This document shows positions 1 to 5,599 of a stretch of DNA of 9,749 nt, in pieces; the first letter of the stretch is position 1, and every line of letters begins with the position of its first letter. The position numbers and the translations under genes are program-made. The stretch spans positions 1 through 9,749 of the forward strand of contig CAYOKQ010000059.1 in NCBI GenBank assembly GCA_964404595.1. Direction: 5' to 3'. The notes below the pieces were generated by a model, which was not told the DNA's origin, did not search any database, and was given only the letters and a program-made list of their open reading frames with translations. Origin of the DNA: CAYJXA01 sp964404595. Lineage in GTDB: Archaea > Nanobdellota > Nanobdellia > Woesearchaeales > GW2011-AR9.

Positions 1-24
1 TCTCCTACTATATCTATTGTAAAA

Positions 25-32
25 AGGTGATC
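25..32 (+). promoter_or_regulatory. Shine-Dalgarno site of the CBS-HPF gene
   Basis: AGGTGATC ends four bases before the ATG at 37. It is complementary to the conserved 3' tail of archaeal 16S rRNA (GATCACCT), so it supports this start codon. A TATA-like stretch lies near 8-15, but the window begins too close to judge the promoter. Confidence 0.7.
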
Positions 33-36
33 GCTG

Positions 37-1206
37 ATGGAAATAACTCCTCTTATTAGTAAAGATTTTTTAGTGGTGCAAGATGAAGCACCTCTGTCGG
101 AATTAATCGGCAAGATGAAGCAGTATGAAAAACATTCTATTTTCGTCTTTCGTAAGGACAAATATGTGGGCATGATCGACAAGAAAAAGGTCCTGCGCTC
201 ACGTGTTGATGCATCAGAAATGAAAATTAAATTTTTTATTCAGAAAACCCCTGTCATCAGCGAGCACGAGGATATTGTTTCAGCAGCATACCTTATGTAT
301 CAAAGTAATGCTGAGGTAGTGCCGATTCAGAGGGACAAAACTATCGTGGGTGCACTTCGATCCATAGATCTGGCCAAAGGGGCAGCAGATTTACCAGAAA
401 CAAAAGGACTCAAAATAACTGATTTTAAATTACTCCGGCCATCGAAAATCAACAAGAATGATCCCATCACTACGGCCATGGAAATTATGCATGACGAGCG
501 TGTCGATCAAGTGCCTTTGTTTGAAAACGGTAAATTATACGGTATAATCAGCTACAAGGATATCCTGCGCAAATACCTGAACTGGTCGCCTAAACGGGAA
601 TTTTCAACAAAATTTACCAAAGCAATCAGTTCTAAGGGCGGTTCGGGAGACTCTCAGCATCTGGGCCTGCTTCCGGTGAGCTCATGCAGCACCAATGATA
701 ATTTAGTGACAGTAACAACACAGCACTCGCTGGGAGATGCGGCCATGCTGATGCTTAAGAACAATATCTTAGACGTTCTGGTGATGGCACAAGATGAATT
801 CAAAGGGATTTTGACGGTCAAGAATATTTTAGCGCGAGTAGGCAGCTTGAAAATTCCCGAAAATTATAATATTCAGTTTGTGGGTTTAAATAAAGCGGCT
901 CTGGAGTCTTATCAGAAAGCGAACGTGCAGAAAATATGTTCAAATGAAGCGCTTAAGATTCAGCGCATGATCAAGAATGAATTTACACTGGTAGTGCATA
1001 TTAAAGAATATGGAAAAGATGCCCGGCAGCGCAAATATTCCATCCATCTGCGAGTGGAATACCCCGGGCATATTATCACGGCATCTGCTGATGATTGGGA
1101 CATCGAGACGGCAGTACATAAAACATTTGAGAATGCTAAGAACGAAGCAAAACGAATGTTTCAAGGTGATACCAGTAAAAAGTTTATTAAAAAAGGGCGG
1201 GTCTAG
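37..1206 (+). CDS. Four-CBS-domain protein with C-terminal ribosome hibernation (HPF/S30AE) domain
   Basis: The 389-aa protein has four CBS repeats at about residues 5-57, 63-115, 125-180 and 212-268, that is two Bateman modules. Repeats 2 and 3 are clearest (for example DPITTAMEIMHDERVDQVPL then GIISYKDIL). CBS pairs usually bind adenine nucleotides and act as energy sensors. Residues about 279-375 resemble the HPF/RaiA/S30AE fold that binds the decoding region of the 30S subunit: it opens NIQFVGLNK and later has RKYSIHLRV and ASADDWDIETAV. The inferred role is nucleotide-gated ribosome hibernation in the cytoplasm. A GGTGATC ribosome binding site fixes the start. The gene runs tail to tail with the next one, with a 2-nt gap between stop codons. 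Domain assignment is by motif reading; the HPF call is slightly less certain than the CBS call. Confidence 0.85.
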   Translation: MEITPLISKDFLVVQDEAPLSELIGKMKQYEKHSIFVFRKDKYVGMIDKKKVLRSRVDASEMKIKFFIQKTPVISEHEDIVSAAYLMYQSNAEVVPIQRDKTIVGALRSIDLAKGAADLPETKGLKITDFKLLRPSKINKNDPITTAMEIMHDERVDQVPLFENGKLYGIISYKDILRKYLNWSPKREFSTKFTKAISSKGGSGDSQHLGLLPVSSCSTNDNLVTVTTQHSLGDAAMLMLKNNILDVLVMAQDEFKGILTVKNILARVGSLKIPENYNIQFVGLNKAALESYQKANVQKICSNEALKIQRMIKNEFTLVVHIKEYGKDARQRKYSIHLRVEYPGHIITASADDWDIETAVHKTFENAKNEAKRMFQGDTSKKFIKKGRV

Positions 1207-1208
1207 TT

Positions 1209-1613
1209 CTATGGTCTGAATTTCTTTTTCTCTTTTATTCTTTTTTCTTTGAATTTTTCTGCATTTGCTTGCGTAGAAAAACGATACAATTTTCCTTCAA
1301 TTTGCAGTTCCACTACTTTTTGTCCTATCAATGGCTTGCCGGTTAAGGCATCTTTGCCAAGCTGGCCTGCTCCTGATGCCCCTTTCATAAATCCTTCTTC
1401 CCAGGGCTCGATCTCATCTTCCTCGACTTCCTCTTCCTGGCCTTCTTGAGTATAAATATCCTCGTCCTCTTCACCTGCCTTCATCTTGGCTTTCTTTTCG
1501 TCAGCAGTTTCTTCTTTAAGAATACCCTGCTCTTCATCAGGATAGAACTCTATCTTCTCTTCATCATTATCTTTTGATTTCTTTTTGAGTGGCTTTTTAC
1601 TTGCTTTGGGCAT
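1209..1613 (-). CDS. Acidic low-complexity protein with cysteine-free YHS/TRASH-like C-terminal domain
   Basis: The 134-aa protein begins with a lysine-rich stretch (residues 1-15), continues with a very acidic Glu/Asp-rich region to about residue 70, and ends in a compact domain after EPWEEGFMKGASGAG. The end has the outline of a YHS/TRASH-type treble-clef finger: xxLTGKPL, then a beta hairpin VVELQIEGKLYRF, then STQANAEKFKEKR. Positions where such fingers carry Cys (before TGKPL, after YRF, before AEKF) are Asp/Ala, Ser and Asn here, and the whole protein has no cysteine. It may be a metal-free derivative, but this similarity is my reading and not a verified family hit. The start is supported by a TATA box 22-29 nt upstream and no ribosome binding site, which suggests a leaderless mRNA. 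Probably cytoplasmic; function unknown. Confidence 0.75.
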   Translation of the reverse strand: MPKASKKPLKKKSKDNDEEKIEFYPDEEQGILKEETADEKKAKMKAGEEDEDIYTQEGQEEEVEEDEIEPWEEGFMKGASGAGQLGKDALTGKPLIGQKVVELQIEGKLYRFSTQANAEKFKEKRIKEKKKFRP

Positions 1614-1634
1614 AGGGAGAAGGAGAATGTTGGG

Positions 1635-1642
1635 ATTTAAAA
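1635..1642 (-). promoter_or_regulatory. TATA box for the acidic protein gene (minus strand)
   Basis: On the minus strand this reads TTTTAAAT, preceded by CCC. It lies 22-29 nt from the ATG at 1613, the distance expected if transcription starts at the start codon. The bases between are pyrimidine-rich (CTCCTTCTCCCT) and hold no ribosome binding site. Confidence 0.6.
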
Positions 1643-1655
1643 GGGTTGCGGTAAT

Positions 1656-1862
1656 TCATCTATATACTCTCAGTTCTAATTGACCTAAAGAAGCCGGATC
1701 AATTTCTTTGCCTTGTGAATCCCATGCTTTATCCACTTGCATCAAACCATAATCTCCTAGAATTCTCAGCGTATATCCTCGATATTCTACTTGGTGGAGA
1801 GTTACTCTTGGATCAGCAACCGACCTTACTTCAACCACGCGTTTACCAGCATCCATTAACAT
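1656..1862 (-). CDS. Hypothetical small protein (68 aa)
   Basis: I do not recognise this family. The protein begins MLMDAGKRVVEVRSVADP and has alternating hydrophobic residues suggesting mostly beta strands (RVTLHQVEYRGYTLRIL), then GDYGLMQVDKAW and a final strand LELRVYR. There is no cysteine, signal peptide or membrane segment. The reading frame is supported by a minus-strand TATA box 26-33 nt upstream of the ATG. A second in-frame ATG two codons later is an equally possible start. It lies upstream of the acidic protein gene in the same direction, but that gene has its own TATA box, so they need not share a transcript. It is divergent from the toxin-antitoxin-like pair at 1958. Confidence 0.6.
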   Translation of the reverse strand: MLMDAGKRVVEVRSVADPRVTLHQVEYRGYTLRILGDYGLMQVDKAWDSQGKEIDPASLGQLELRVYR

Positions 1863-1887
1863 TGTATTATCAGTATTGTCAGCAAAT

Positions 1888-1895
1888 CTATTTAA
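1888..1895 (-). promoter_or_regulatory. TATA box for the 68-aa hypothetical gene (minus strand)
   Basis: The minus strand reads CTTAAATAG here, 26-33 nt upstream of the ATG at 1862, giving a leader of only a few bases. It is one half of a divergent promoter region that also holds the plus-strand TATA box at 1927-1934. Confidence 0.5.
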
Positions 1896-1926
1896 GATTT
1901 ATGGAATAAGAGGTAACTCAGCAAAG

Positions 1927-1934
1927 TTTTAAAT
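1927..1934 (+). promoter_or_regulatory. TATA box for the DUF4258-like/DUF2283 pair
   Basis: TTTTAAAT is preceded by the purine-rich GCAAAG, a plausible BRE, and sits 24-31 nt before the ATG at 1958. No ribosome binding site follows, so a leaderless transcript is likely. Confidence 0.6.
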
Positions 1935-1937
1935 GCT

Positions 1938-1958
1938 TACCAATAATCTTTCTTGGTA
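1938..1958 (+). repeat. Inverted repeat between TATA box and start of the first toxin-antitoxin-like pair
   Basis: TACCAA (1938-1943) and TTGGTA (1953-1958) form a perfect 6-bp inverted repeat around a 9-nt spacer. It lies just downstream of the TATA box and reaches the first base of the start codon. This is a suitable place for an autorepressor operator, as is common in toxin-antitoxin operons. It is short and could be chance. Confidence 0.4.
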
Positions 1959-2275
1959 TGGGTGTTACTCGGATAACAAAAGAGATAGATTATTTTAAAT
2001 TTTGCGAAATCATTGATAAATATAGTGAGCAAATAAAAATTAATCTTCACGCTTATTTCAGGTTGCAGGAAAGCCAAAGAAAAGTATATAAAGAAGAGGC
2101 CCTTAGAGAAATATTAAGTAGAGAAAAGCCGGCTTTCATCGGGATTCAACGAAATGGAAATTATGCGGTTTTTTTCAAGAGAAAAGAAGGTTATCTGAGA
2201 ATAATCTTTAAAGTTGAAAAAGAATATGTTGAAATCATTACTTTTTATTTAACCAGCAACATCCCCAACATCTGA
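1958..2275 (+). CDS. DUF4258-like putative toxin, RelE/ParE-like (105 aa)
   Basis: The layout matches small DUF4258/RelE-fold proteins: an N-terminal helical part with LHAYFRLQESQR and a following helix EALREILSREK, then three beta strands (AFIGIQRNGNYAVFF, YLRIIFKV, YVEIITFYL). The histidine-arginine spacing in HAYFR and the final IITFY strand fit the family pattern. Many members are thought to be toxins of type II toxin-antitoxin pairs, acting on RNA or the ribosome. Only 2 nt separate its stop from the next ATG, and that gene encodes a DUF2283 protein, a usual partner class. The start is set by the TATA box at 1927-1934. Toxic activity is inferred from family and context; sequence similarity alone is weak. 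Confidence 0.65.
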   Translation: MGVTRITKEIDYFKFCEIIDKYSEQIKINLHAYFRLQESQRKVYKEEALREILSREKPAFIGIQRNGNYAVFFKRKEGYLRIIFKVEKEYVEIITFYLTSNIPNI

Positions 2276-2277
2276 AA

Positions 2278-2658
2278 ATGGAAAAATACCTTAATGCTAC
2301 AGGGAAAGGAGAAATGGATTACGACCTAGAAAATGATATCCTTTTTTTCAAAGTAAAAGACCGGGAATATGACCATTCTTTAGAACTGGAAGATATCATC
2401 GTCGATATTGATACAGATGGCTTTGTTACGGGAGTGCAGATTTTCGGCGCTTCCCAGCTGTTCCACACCAAAAAAGAAGAATTAAAACATTTAAATAGGT
2501 GGGAATTTAGAATTAACACGGAAGGAAAAACTATTTCGGTACAGCTCACTTTTGAAGTTTTACGGAAAGATAAAATTATAGAGAGAGGGCAAAATGTAAT
2601 CAGAGAGTCCTCTTCATTCTTAACTGATTCCGAAGTTCGCTGTGAAATGGGTACTTAA
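2278..2658 (+). CDS. DUF2283 family protein, putative antitoxin partner
   Basis: This 126-aa protein shows the DUF2283 pattern: MDYDLENDILFFKV, then SLELEDIIVDIDTDGFVTG and VQIFGASQLF (residues about 14-62). In this family a YDxxxDIL strand is followed by an acidic strand and the turn before G-ASxL. A C-terminal extension (about 68-126) has two more strands (WEFRIN, ISVQLTFEVL) and ends ESSSFLTDSEVRCEMGT. DUF2283 proteins often sit next to DUF4258-type genes and are proposed antitoxins. The 2-nt spacing from the upstream gene indicates one transcript and coupled translation. No DNA-binding domain is evident, so repression of the operon, if any, would have to come through the complex. Confidence 0.75.
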   Translation: MEKYLNATGKGEMDYDLENDILFFKVKDREYDHSLELEDIIVDIDTDGFVTGVQIFGASQLFHTKKEELKHLNRWEFRINTEGKTISVQLTFEVLRKDKIIERGQNVIRESSSFLTDSEVRCEMGT

Positions 2659-2660
2659 AG

Positions 2661-2818
2661 TATGGTTCTAATGAAGAAATCAAAGAGTGGATACAAAATG
2701 GTAAAATCAGAGATTAAACGATAAAATAAGGCTTTAGATCGTACGGAAAGAACTGGATAATTTTAAGAAGTTAATTGAAAGACATAGGAAATTACTGGAA
2801 GCGATAGGTGATCTTTGA
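2661..2818 (+). pseudogene. Remnant of a small helical protein gene
   Basis: Two protein-like fragments lie in different frames. The first reads YGSNEEIKEWIQNGKIRD and stops at 2717. The second starts after a TAG at 2735-2737, has no usual start codon, reads RKELDNFKKLIERHRKLL and onward, and ends at TGA 2816-2818. The amphipathic pattern of the second looks like a real C-terminal helix. The simplest reading is a decayed gene, perhaps a third member of the operon. Its stop abuts the stop of the minus-strand SpeD-like gene within the palindrome TTTGATCAAA (2814-2823). It is too short to assign to a family, and chance open frames cannot be excluded. Confidence 0.3.
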
Positions 2819-3244
2819 TCAAACTTTTACTTCTTTCCATACCATTTCGAGGGGATTGAAATATTGCCTCGTAAAATCAACTGCTTCAGATACGGAAAAT
2901 GGTTTGCAAGTATACGTATCAACGGTAAATAAAGCATCGTTGCACTGACCAAACGCATTGGGAGGATAACTGTAAAAATGCCCGCCTGATGTTCGCCAAT
3001 GCACCCAGCCGGCATATCCTAGTTCGTGAGCACTGCGGGTAAAAGGACCGCCTAATATCTCCATTTTAGTGATATCGGCAAGTTTTTTGAGATAAGCTTC
3101 GATTGCCAGTGGTGGGACTATTTCAATAGTGGTGCCTTCGATAATAAGGCGTTGTCTCACAATATTGGGCGCAAGATTTTTCCACTCTTGTTCGGTTGTT
3201 GTAGTGAGGTCTTTTGTCATATTATTACTTACAATATTGCACAT
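2819..3244 (-). CDS. SpeD-like (S-adenosylmethionine decarboxylase family) protein with altered active-site motif
   Basis: The 141-aa size and pattern fit the small pyruvoyl-dependent SpeD family. GPFTRSAHELGYAGWVHW is followed by TSGGHFYSYPP (residues 85-95) and then the strand LFTVDTYTCKPF, whose Cys113 aligns with the CG-motif cysteine. In classical SpeD the cleavage motif is ESHxxxHTxPE, with Ser becoming the pyruvoyl group. Here Ser86 is kept, but the preceding Glu is Thr85, the next His is Gly, and the catalytic His position is Tyr91 (His89 lies nearby). Standard AdoMet decarboxylation is therefore uncertain. SpeD relatives repurposed as ornithine or arginine decarboxylases are known in bacteria and archaea. 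The ATG is supported by a TATA box 23-31 nt upstream. The gene is divergent from the tandem Lrp regulator, a possible controller. Confidence 0.65.
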   Translation of the reverse strand: MCNIVSNNMTKDLTTTTEQEWKNLAPNIVRQRLIIEGTTIEIVPPLAIEAYLKKLADITKMEILGGPFTRSAHELGYAGWVHWRTSGGHFYSYPPNAFGQCNDALFTVDTYTCKPFSVSEAVDFTRQYFNPLEMVWKEVKV

Positions 3245-3266
3245 AATTTCTAGTTATAATTAAATA

Positions 3267-3275
3267 TATTTATAA
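3267..3275 (-). promoter_or_regulatory. TATA box for the SpeD-like gene (minus strand)
   Basis: The minus strand reads TTATAAATA, 23-31 nt before the ATG at 3244. This favours the upstream ATG over the in-frame one eight codons later. It is half of an 85-nt divergent promoter region that also drives the Lrp-type gene. Confidence 0.6.
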
Positions 3276-3298
3276 AAATATCTATTTTTTACCAAATA

Positions 3299-3306
3299 TT
3301 TATAAA
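3299..3306 (+). promoter_or_regulatory. TATA box for the tandem Lrp/AsnC gene
   Basis: TTTATAAA lies 24-31 nt before the ATG at 3330. No ribosome binding site is present between them, so the mRNA is probably leaderless. Confidence 0.6.
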
Positions 3307-3329
3307 TAATCTGTTTATAGTTAAAAGAT

Positions 3330-4268
3330 ATGGATAAATTAGACCAAAAGATACTGCAAGTACTTGATTTTAATGGCAGAATGCCAGCAAGCCATATCGC
3401 TAAATTAGTTCGATCAAATAAAGAAGTGGTACTCTATAGAATCAATAAATTAGAAGAGCAGGGGATTATTCTTCGCTATTTTCCGGTGCTTGATATGAGT
3501 AAACTGGGTTATTATACTTCTCGCCTCTATTTTGACTTGGAAGAAATGAGTCAGGATGAAGAAAAGATATTTATTGAATTTCTGGATAGAGAGATTCATG
3601 CTGGGTTAATCTTTAGAATGGATTATCCTTACCGATATGGGGTCGTGGTATGGACAAAATCAATATTTGATCTCGAAAAAATTATTGTTAAAATTAAACA
3701 TAAATTAGGAAAACAGTTATTGCGCTATAATTATACTCTTTTTTGCACTTATACTGTTTTTCCCAAAGATTATTTATTTGGGAAGAAAATTCACCAAAGG
3801 AATTATTGTCTCCAACCTCAAAAATTAGAGACCTATGATCACACCGATTTTCTGATATTGCACCAACTTGCTAAAAATGCCCGTCTTTCCACGGTACACA
3901 TTGCGCAGAGTTTAAAGATTCCGCAAACAACTGTTTCACATAAAATCAAAAATATGGAACGGAAAAATATTATTTTAGGTTACCGGGCGGAGATTAATTT
4001 TATTAAACTTGGATATACGAATTACTTTCTGGAAATCTATCTGGAAGATAACCATAATCTAGCACAAATTGAGGCCTGGGCTACTACGCATCAAAATACA
4101 GTATGGCTGCAAAAAATCATCGGCACCTGCGATATTGAGATAGAAGTGGAAGTCAAAGATAGAGTAGAATTAGAATCTTTGCTGGCAGAACTGCGCACCC
4201 GCTTCCCTAACATCCGTAAGATTGTCTTCTGGTCGCAGGAATATAAGAAGCTGACTTTCTTGCCTTAA
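3330..4268 (+). CDS. Tandem Lrp/AsnC-family transcriptional regulator (two wHTH-effector halves)
   Basis: At 312 aa this is twice the usual Lrp/AsnC length and is an internal duplication. The first half has the typical opening LDQKILQVLDFNGRMPASHI (residues 4-23) and a recognition helix SNKEVVLYRINKLEEQGII, then a RAM-like alpha-beta domain (about 55-150). The second half begins near residue 170 with HTDFLILHQLAKNARLST and the helix QTTVSHKIKNMERKNII, followed by a second RAM-like domain with GTCDIEIEVEV. Such proteins bind DNA as pseudo-dimers and sense amino acids or related molecules. It is divergent from the SpeD-like gene across an AT-rich 85-nt gap, so control of that gene and of itself is plausible. 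The ligand cannot be read from the sequence. Confidence 0.88.
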   Translation: MDKLDQKILQVLDFNGRMPASHIAKLVRSNKEVVLYRINKLEEQGIILRYFPVLDMSKLGYYTSRLYFDLEEMSQDEEKIFIEFLDREIHAGLIFRMDYPYRYGVVVWTKSIFDLEKIIVKIKHKLGKQLLRYNYTLFCTYTVFPKDYLFGKKIHQRNYCLQPQKLETYDHTDFLILHQLAKNARLSTVHIAQSLKIPQTTVSHKIKNMERKNIILGYRAEINFIKLGYTNYFLEIYLEDNHNLAQIEAWATTHQNTVWLQKIIGTCDIEIEVEVKDRVELESLLAELRTRFPNIRKIVFWSQEYKKLTFLP

Positions 4269-4304
4269 TTTAATTTAATAAATCTGCTATTTTCAATAGA
4301 AAGG

Positions 4305-4312
4305 TTTAAATA
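4305..4312 (+). promoter_or_regulatory. TATA box/BRE for the second toxin-antitoxin-like pair
   Basis: GAAAGG followed by TTTAAATA is a near-ideal archaeal BRE/TATA. Transcription should start about 25 nt downstream, near 4336, leaving a leader of about 10 nt before the ATG at 4346. Confidence 0.7.
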
Positions 4313-4316
4313 AACA

Positions 4317-4336
4317 CGTATTTACAGGTATAAACG
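4317..4336 (+). repeat. Imperfect 20-bp palindrome over the transcription start of the second pair
   Basis: CGTATTTACAGGTATAAACG matches its own reverse complement at 7 of 10 symmetric base pairs, including both outer three-base arms. It lies between the TATA box and the start codon, where repressor binding would block transcription. The downstream AbrB-type antitoxin would be the natural binder. Weak on its own. Confidence 0.35.
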
Positions 4337-4345
4337 GGGTAAGGC

Positions 4346-4579
4346 ATGGTAACAAAAGAAGAATTGATAATGACCAAGCATGCCCAAGACGAAGCGATGG
4401 ATGATGGAATTTCACGCTTAGAGATCGCAGAAGCAATAAGCAGAGGTCCGCGAATTACAGAAGGGAATCACTTTGTGACTATATACCGGCACTTCACCGT
4501 GGTATATGAAAAAATAGATGGAAAATACAAAATTATCACGGTTCATCTAGGAAGACCAAAAGGATGGAAAGGAAAATAA
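4346..4579 (+). CDS. DUF4258 family protein, putative toxin (77 aa)
   Basis: The sequence fits DUF4258: MTKHAQDEAMDDGIS is the family opening (s-HA-eRm-eRgIs), followed by helix LEIAEAISRG, strand HFVTIYRHFTVVYE and final strand YKIITVHLG. The conserved His of KHA is residue 12. Members resemble RelE/BrnT-fold toxins and are often paired with zinc-ribbon antitoxins. The stop is one base before the ATG of just such a gene, so the two form an operon. ATG 4346 has a G-rich ribosome-binding-like stretch (GGGGT at 4336-4340). The ATG of MTKHA at 4370 is a possible alternative start. Toxin function is inferred from family and partner. Confidence 0.75.
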   Translation: MVTKEELIMTKHAQDEAMDDGISRLEIAEAISRGPRITEGNHFVTIYRHFTVVYEKIDGKYKIITVHLGRPKGWKGK

Positions 4580-4580
4580 A

Positions 4581-4910
4581 ATGAGATGTACTACTTGTAA
4601 TATGGGAAATTATGAACGGAAAAAAATCCCTTACGTTTTTATAGGTGAAAAAATAGGAAATTTTGATGCTTTGGTATGTCATCATTGCGGTGAAACATTG
4701 TTTGAATCAGCAGCCTCGGATAAGATTGAAATGGAAGTTAAAAAACGTGGTTTGTGGGGTTTACGAGCACGAAGCAAAGTAGCAGAAGTAGGAAATGCTC
4801 TGGATGTACGAATCCCCAAATCTTTAGCACAATTTCTCTCTTTAGAAAAAGGGAAAGAAGTAATTTTAGAGCCATTAGATAGGAATAGATTACAAATAAT
4901 TGTTAACTGA
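4581..4910 (+). CDS. Putative antitoxin: MqsA/YgiT-type zinc ribbon fused to AbrB/MazE-like DNA-binding domain
   Basis: The 109-aa protein has two parts. Residues 1-45 form a zinc ribbon with two CxxC knuckles, CTTC near the start and CHHC after DALV, as in the N-terminal domain of MqsA/YgiT antitoxins. Residues about 70-109 have the swapped-hairpin AbrB/SpoVT/MazE pattern: VGNALDVRIPKSLAQFL, then GKEVILEPLD and LQIIV. In bacterial MqsA the second domain is usually an Xre-type HTH; here it is an AbrB-like fold. The zinc part would bind the DUF4258 toxin and the AbrB part would bind operator DNA, perhaps the palindrome at 4317-4336. The stop lies 7 nt from the stop of the convergent minus-strand gene. 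Confidence 0.75.
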   Translation: MRCTTCNMGNYERKKIPYVFIGEKIGNFDALVCHHCGETLFESAASDKIEMEVKKRGLWGLRARSKVAEVGNALDVRIPKSLAQFLSLEKGKEVILEPLDRNRLQIIVN

Positions 4911-4917
4911 GAAACAA

Positions 4918-5514
4918 TCAGACAAATTTTCCCACCAGCACCATCACCGTTCCGGCCACCAATGGAACTATTAAATTATCGTCTAAAGTTGTGTCATTGA
5001 AATCAATCTTAATGACTTCTGCGATCATAGCAGCTGCACTCCCTAAAAATGCTTCAGGTATGGGAACAAAGATAAGGGCTCCCAAAAATCCGGCAAGCGT
5101 TCCTGCGAGTGTCCCTTCAAGCAATTTCTTACTTTTTCCATTAAAAATGTTTTTCAATCTGCCAAATTGAGCCCCAAACATATGGCTGATGGAGTCGCCA
5201 AATGTCAGAACCATAATGGAGGCATAGGCAATATTGCGTTCAAAAAGCTGCAAGGATAAAAGCACCCCTACAAAAAAGAAAATCGTGCCCTTGCCGGGAA
5301 AATTCTTTTTTTGTTCCTCCCTTTCCATATGATCTAAGAAGCGGCTGATGAGGGGAATAGGTATGCGTTTGCACAAGAAACTAAGCATAATTCCTCCAAT
5401 AATCAACAGAAGAATCGCAAAAGGAGTGAGAATATTATAATAAATAAAGGCAATAGTTACTAAGCCTACGAGAATATGCATCAATTGCCGCTTAAGTTCG
5501 AGTTTACTGAGCAT
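4918..5514 (-). CDS. SEC59/dolichol (polyprenol) kinase-like CTP-dependent membrane protein
   Basis: The 198-aa protein is mostly membrane helices and carries the landmarks of the SEC59/phytol-dolichol kinase/CTP-transferase family: ELKRQLMHILVG at the N terminus, NFPGKGTIFFFVGVLL (residues about 70-85), FGDSISHMFGAQFGR with the acidic FGD motif, KKLLEGTLAGTLAGFLGA, and DDNLIVPLVAGTVM at the end. Family members use CTP to phosphorylate isoprenoid alcohols or to recycle lipid carriers. In archaea the substrate is likely a geranylgeranyl-type or dolichol lipid for glycosylation or membrane lipid synthesis. The exact substrate cannot be told. The start is supported by a TATA box 22-29 nt upstream and no ribosome binding site. 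Confidence 0.85.
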   Translation of the reverse strand: MLSKLELKRQLMHILVGLVTIAFIYYNILTPFAILLLIIGGIMLSFLCKRIPIPLISRFLDHMEREEQKKNFPGKGTIFFFVGVLLSLQLFERNIAYASIMVLTFGDSISHMFGAQFGRLKNIFNGKSKKLLEGTLAGTLAGFLGALIFVPIPEAFLGSAAAMIAEVIKIDFNDTTLDDNLIVPLVAGTVMVLVGKFV

Positions 5515-5535
5515 GCTACGTTAGGCTAATAGAGA

Positions 5536-5543
5536 TTTTATAA
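5536..5543 (-). promoter_or_regulatory. TATA box for the SEC59-like gene (minus strand)
   Basis: The minus strand reads TTATAAAA, 22-29 nt before the ATG at 5514. It occupies most of the gap that a GTG start at 5549 would leave for the plus-strand gene, which argues for a later start there. Confidence 0.55.
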
Positions 5544-5570
5544 GGATTGTGGAAGAGAAGAGCCATAAGA

Positions 5571-5578
5571 ATTATATA
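5571..5578 (+). promoter_or_regulatory. TATA box for the exported orphan gene
   Basis: ATTATATA ends 22 nt before the ATG at 5600, the same spacing as at the other leaderless genes here. It lies inside the longer frame that opens at GTG 5549, so it favours ATG 5600 as the true start. Confidence 0.45.
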
Positions 5579-5599
5579 GAGCCTCATATAGTTGACCCT

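Noticed and set aside
2814..2823. Palindrome TTTGATCAAA as a terminator or operator
   Set aside because: Its 10 bp are explained by a TGA stop and its neighbour TCA on the opposite strand. It is too short and has no T tract.
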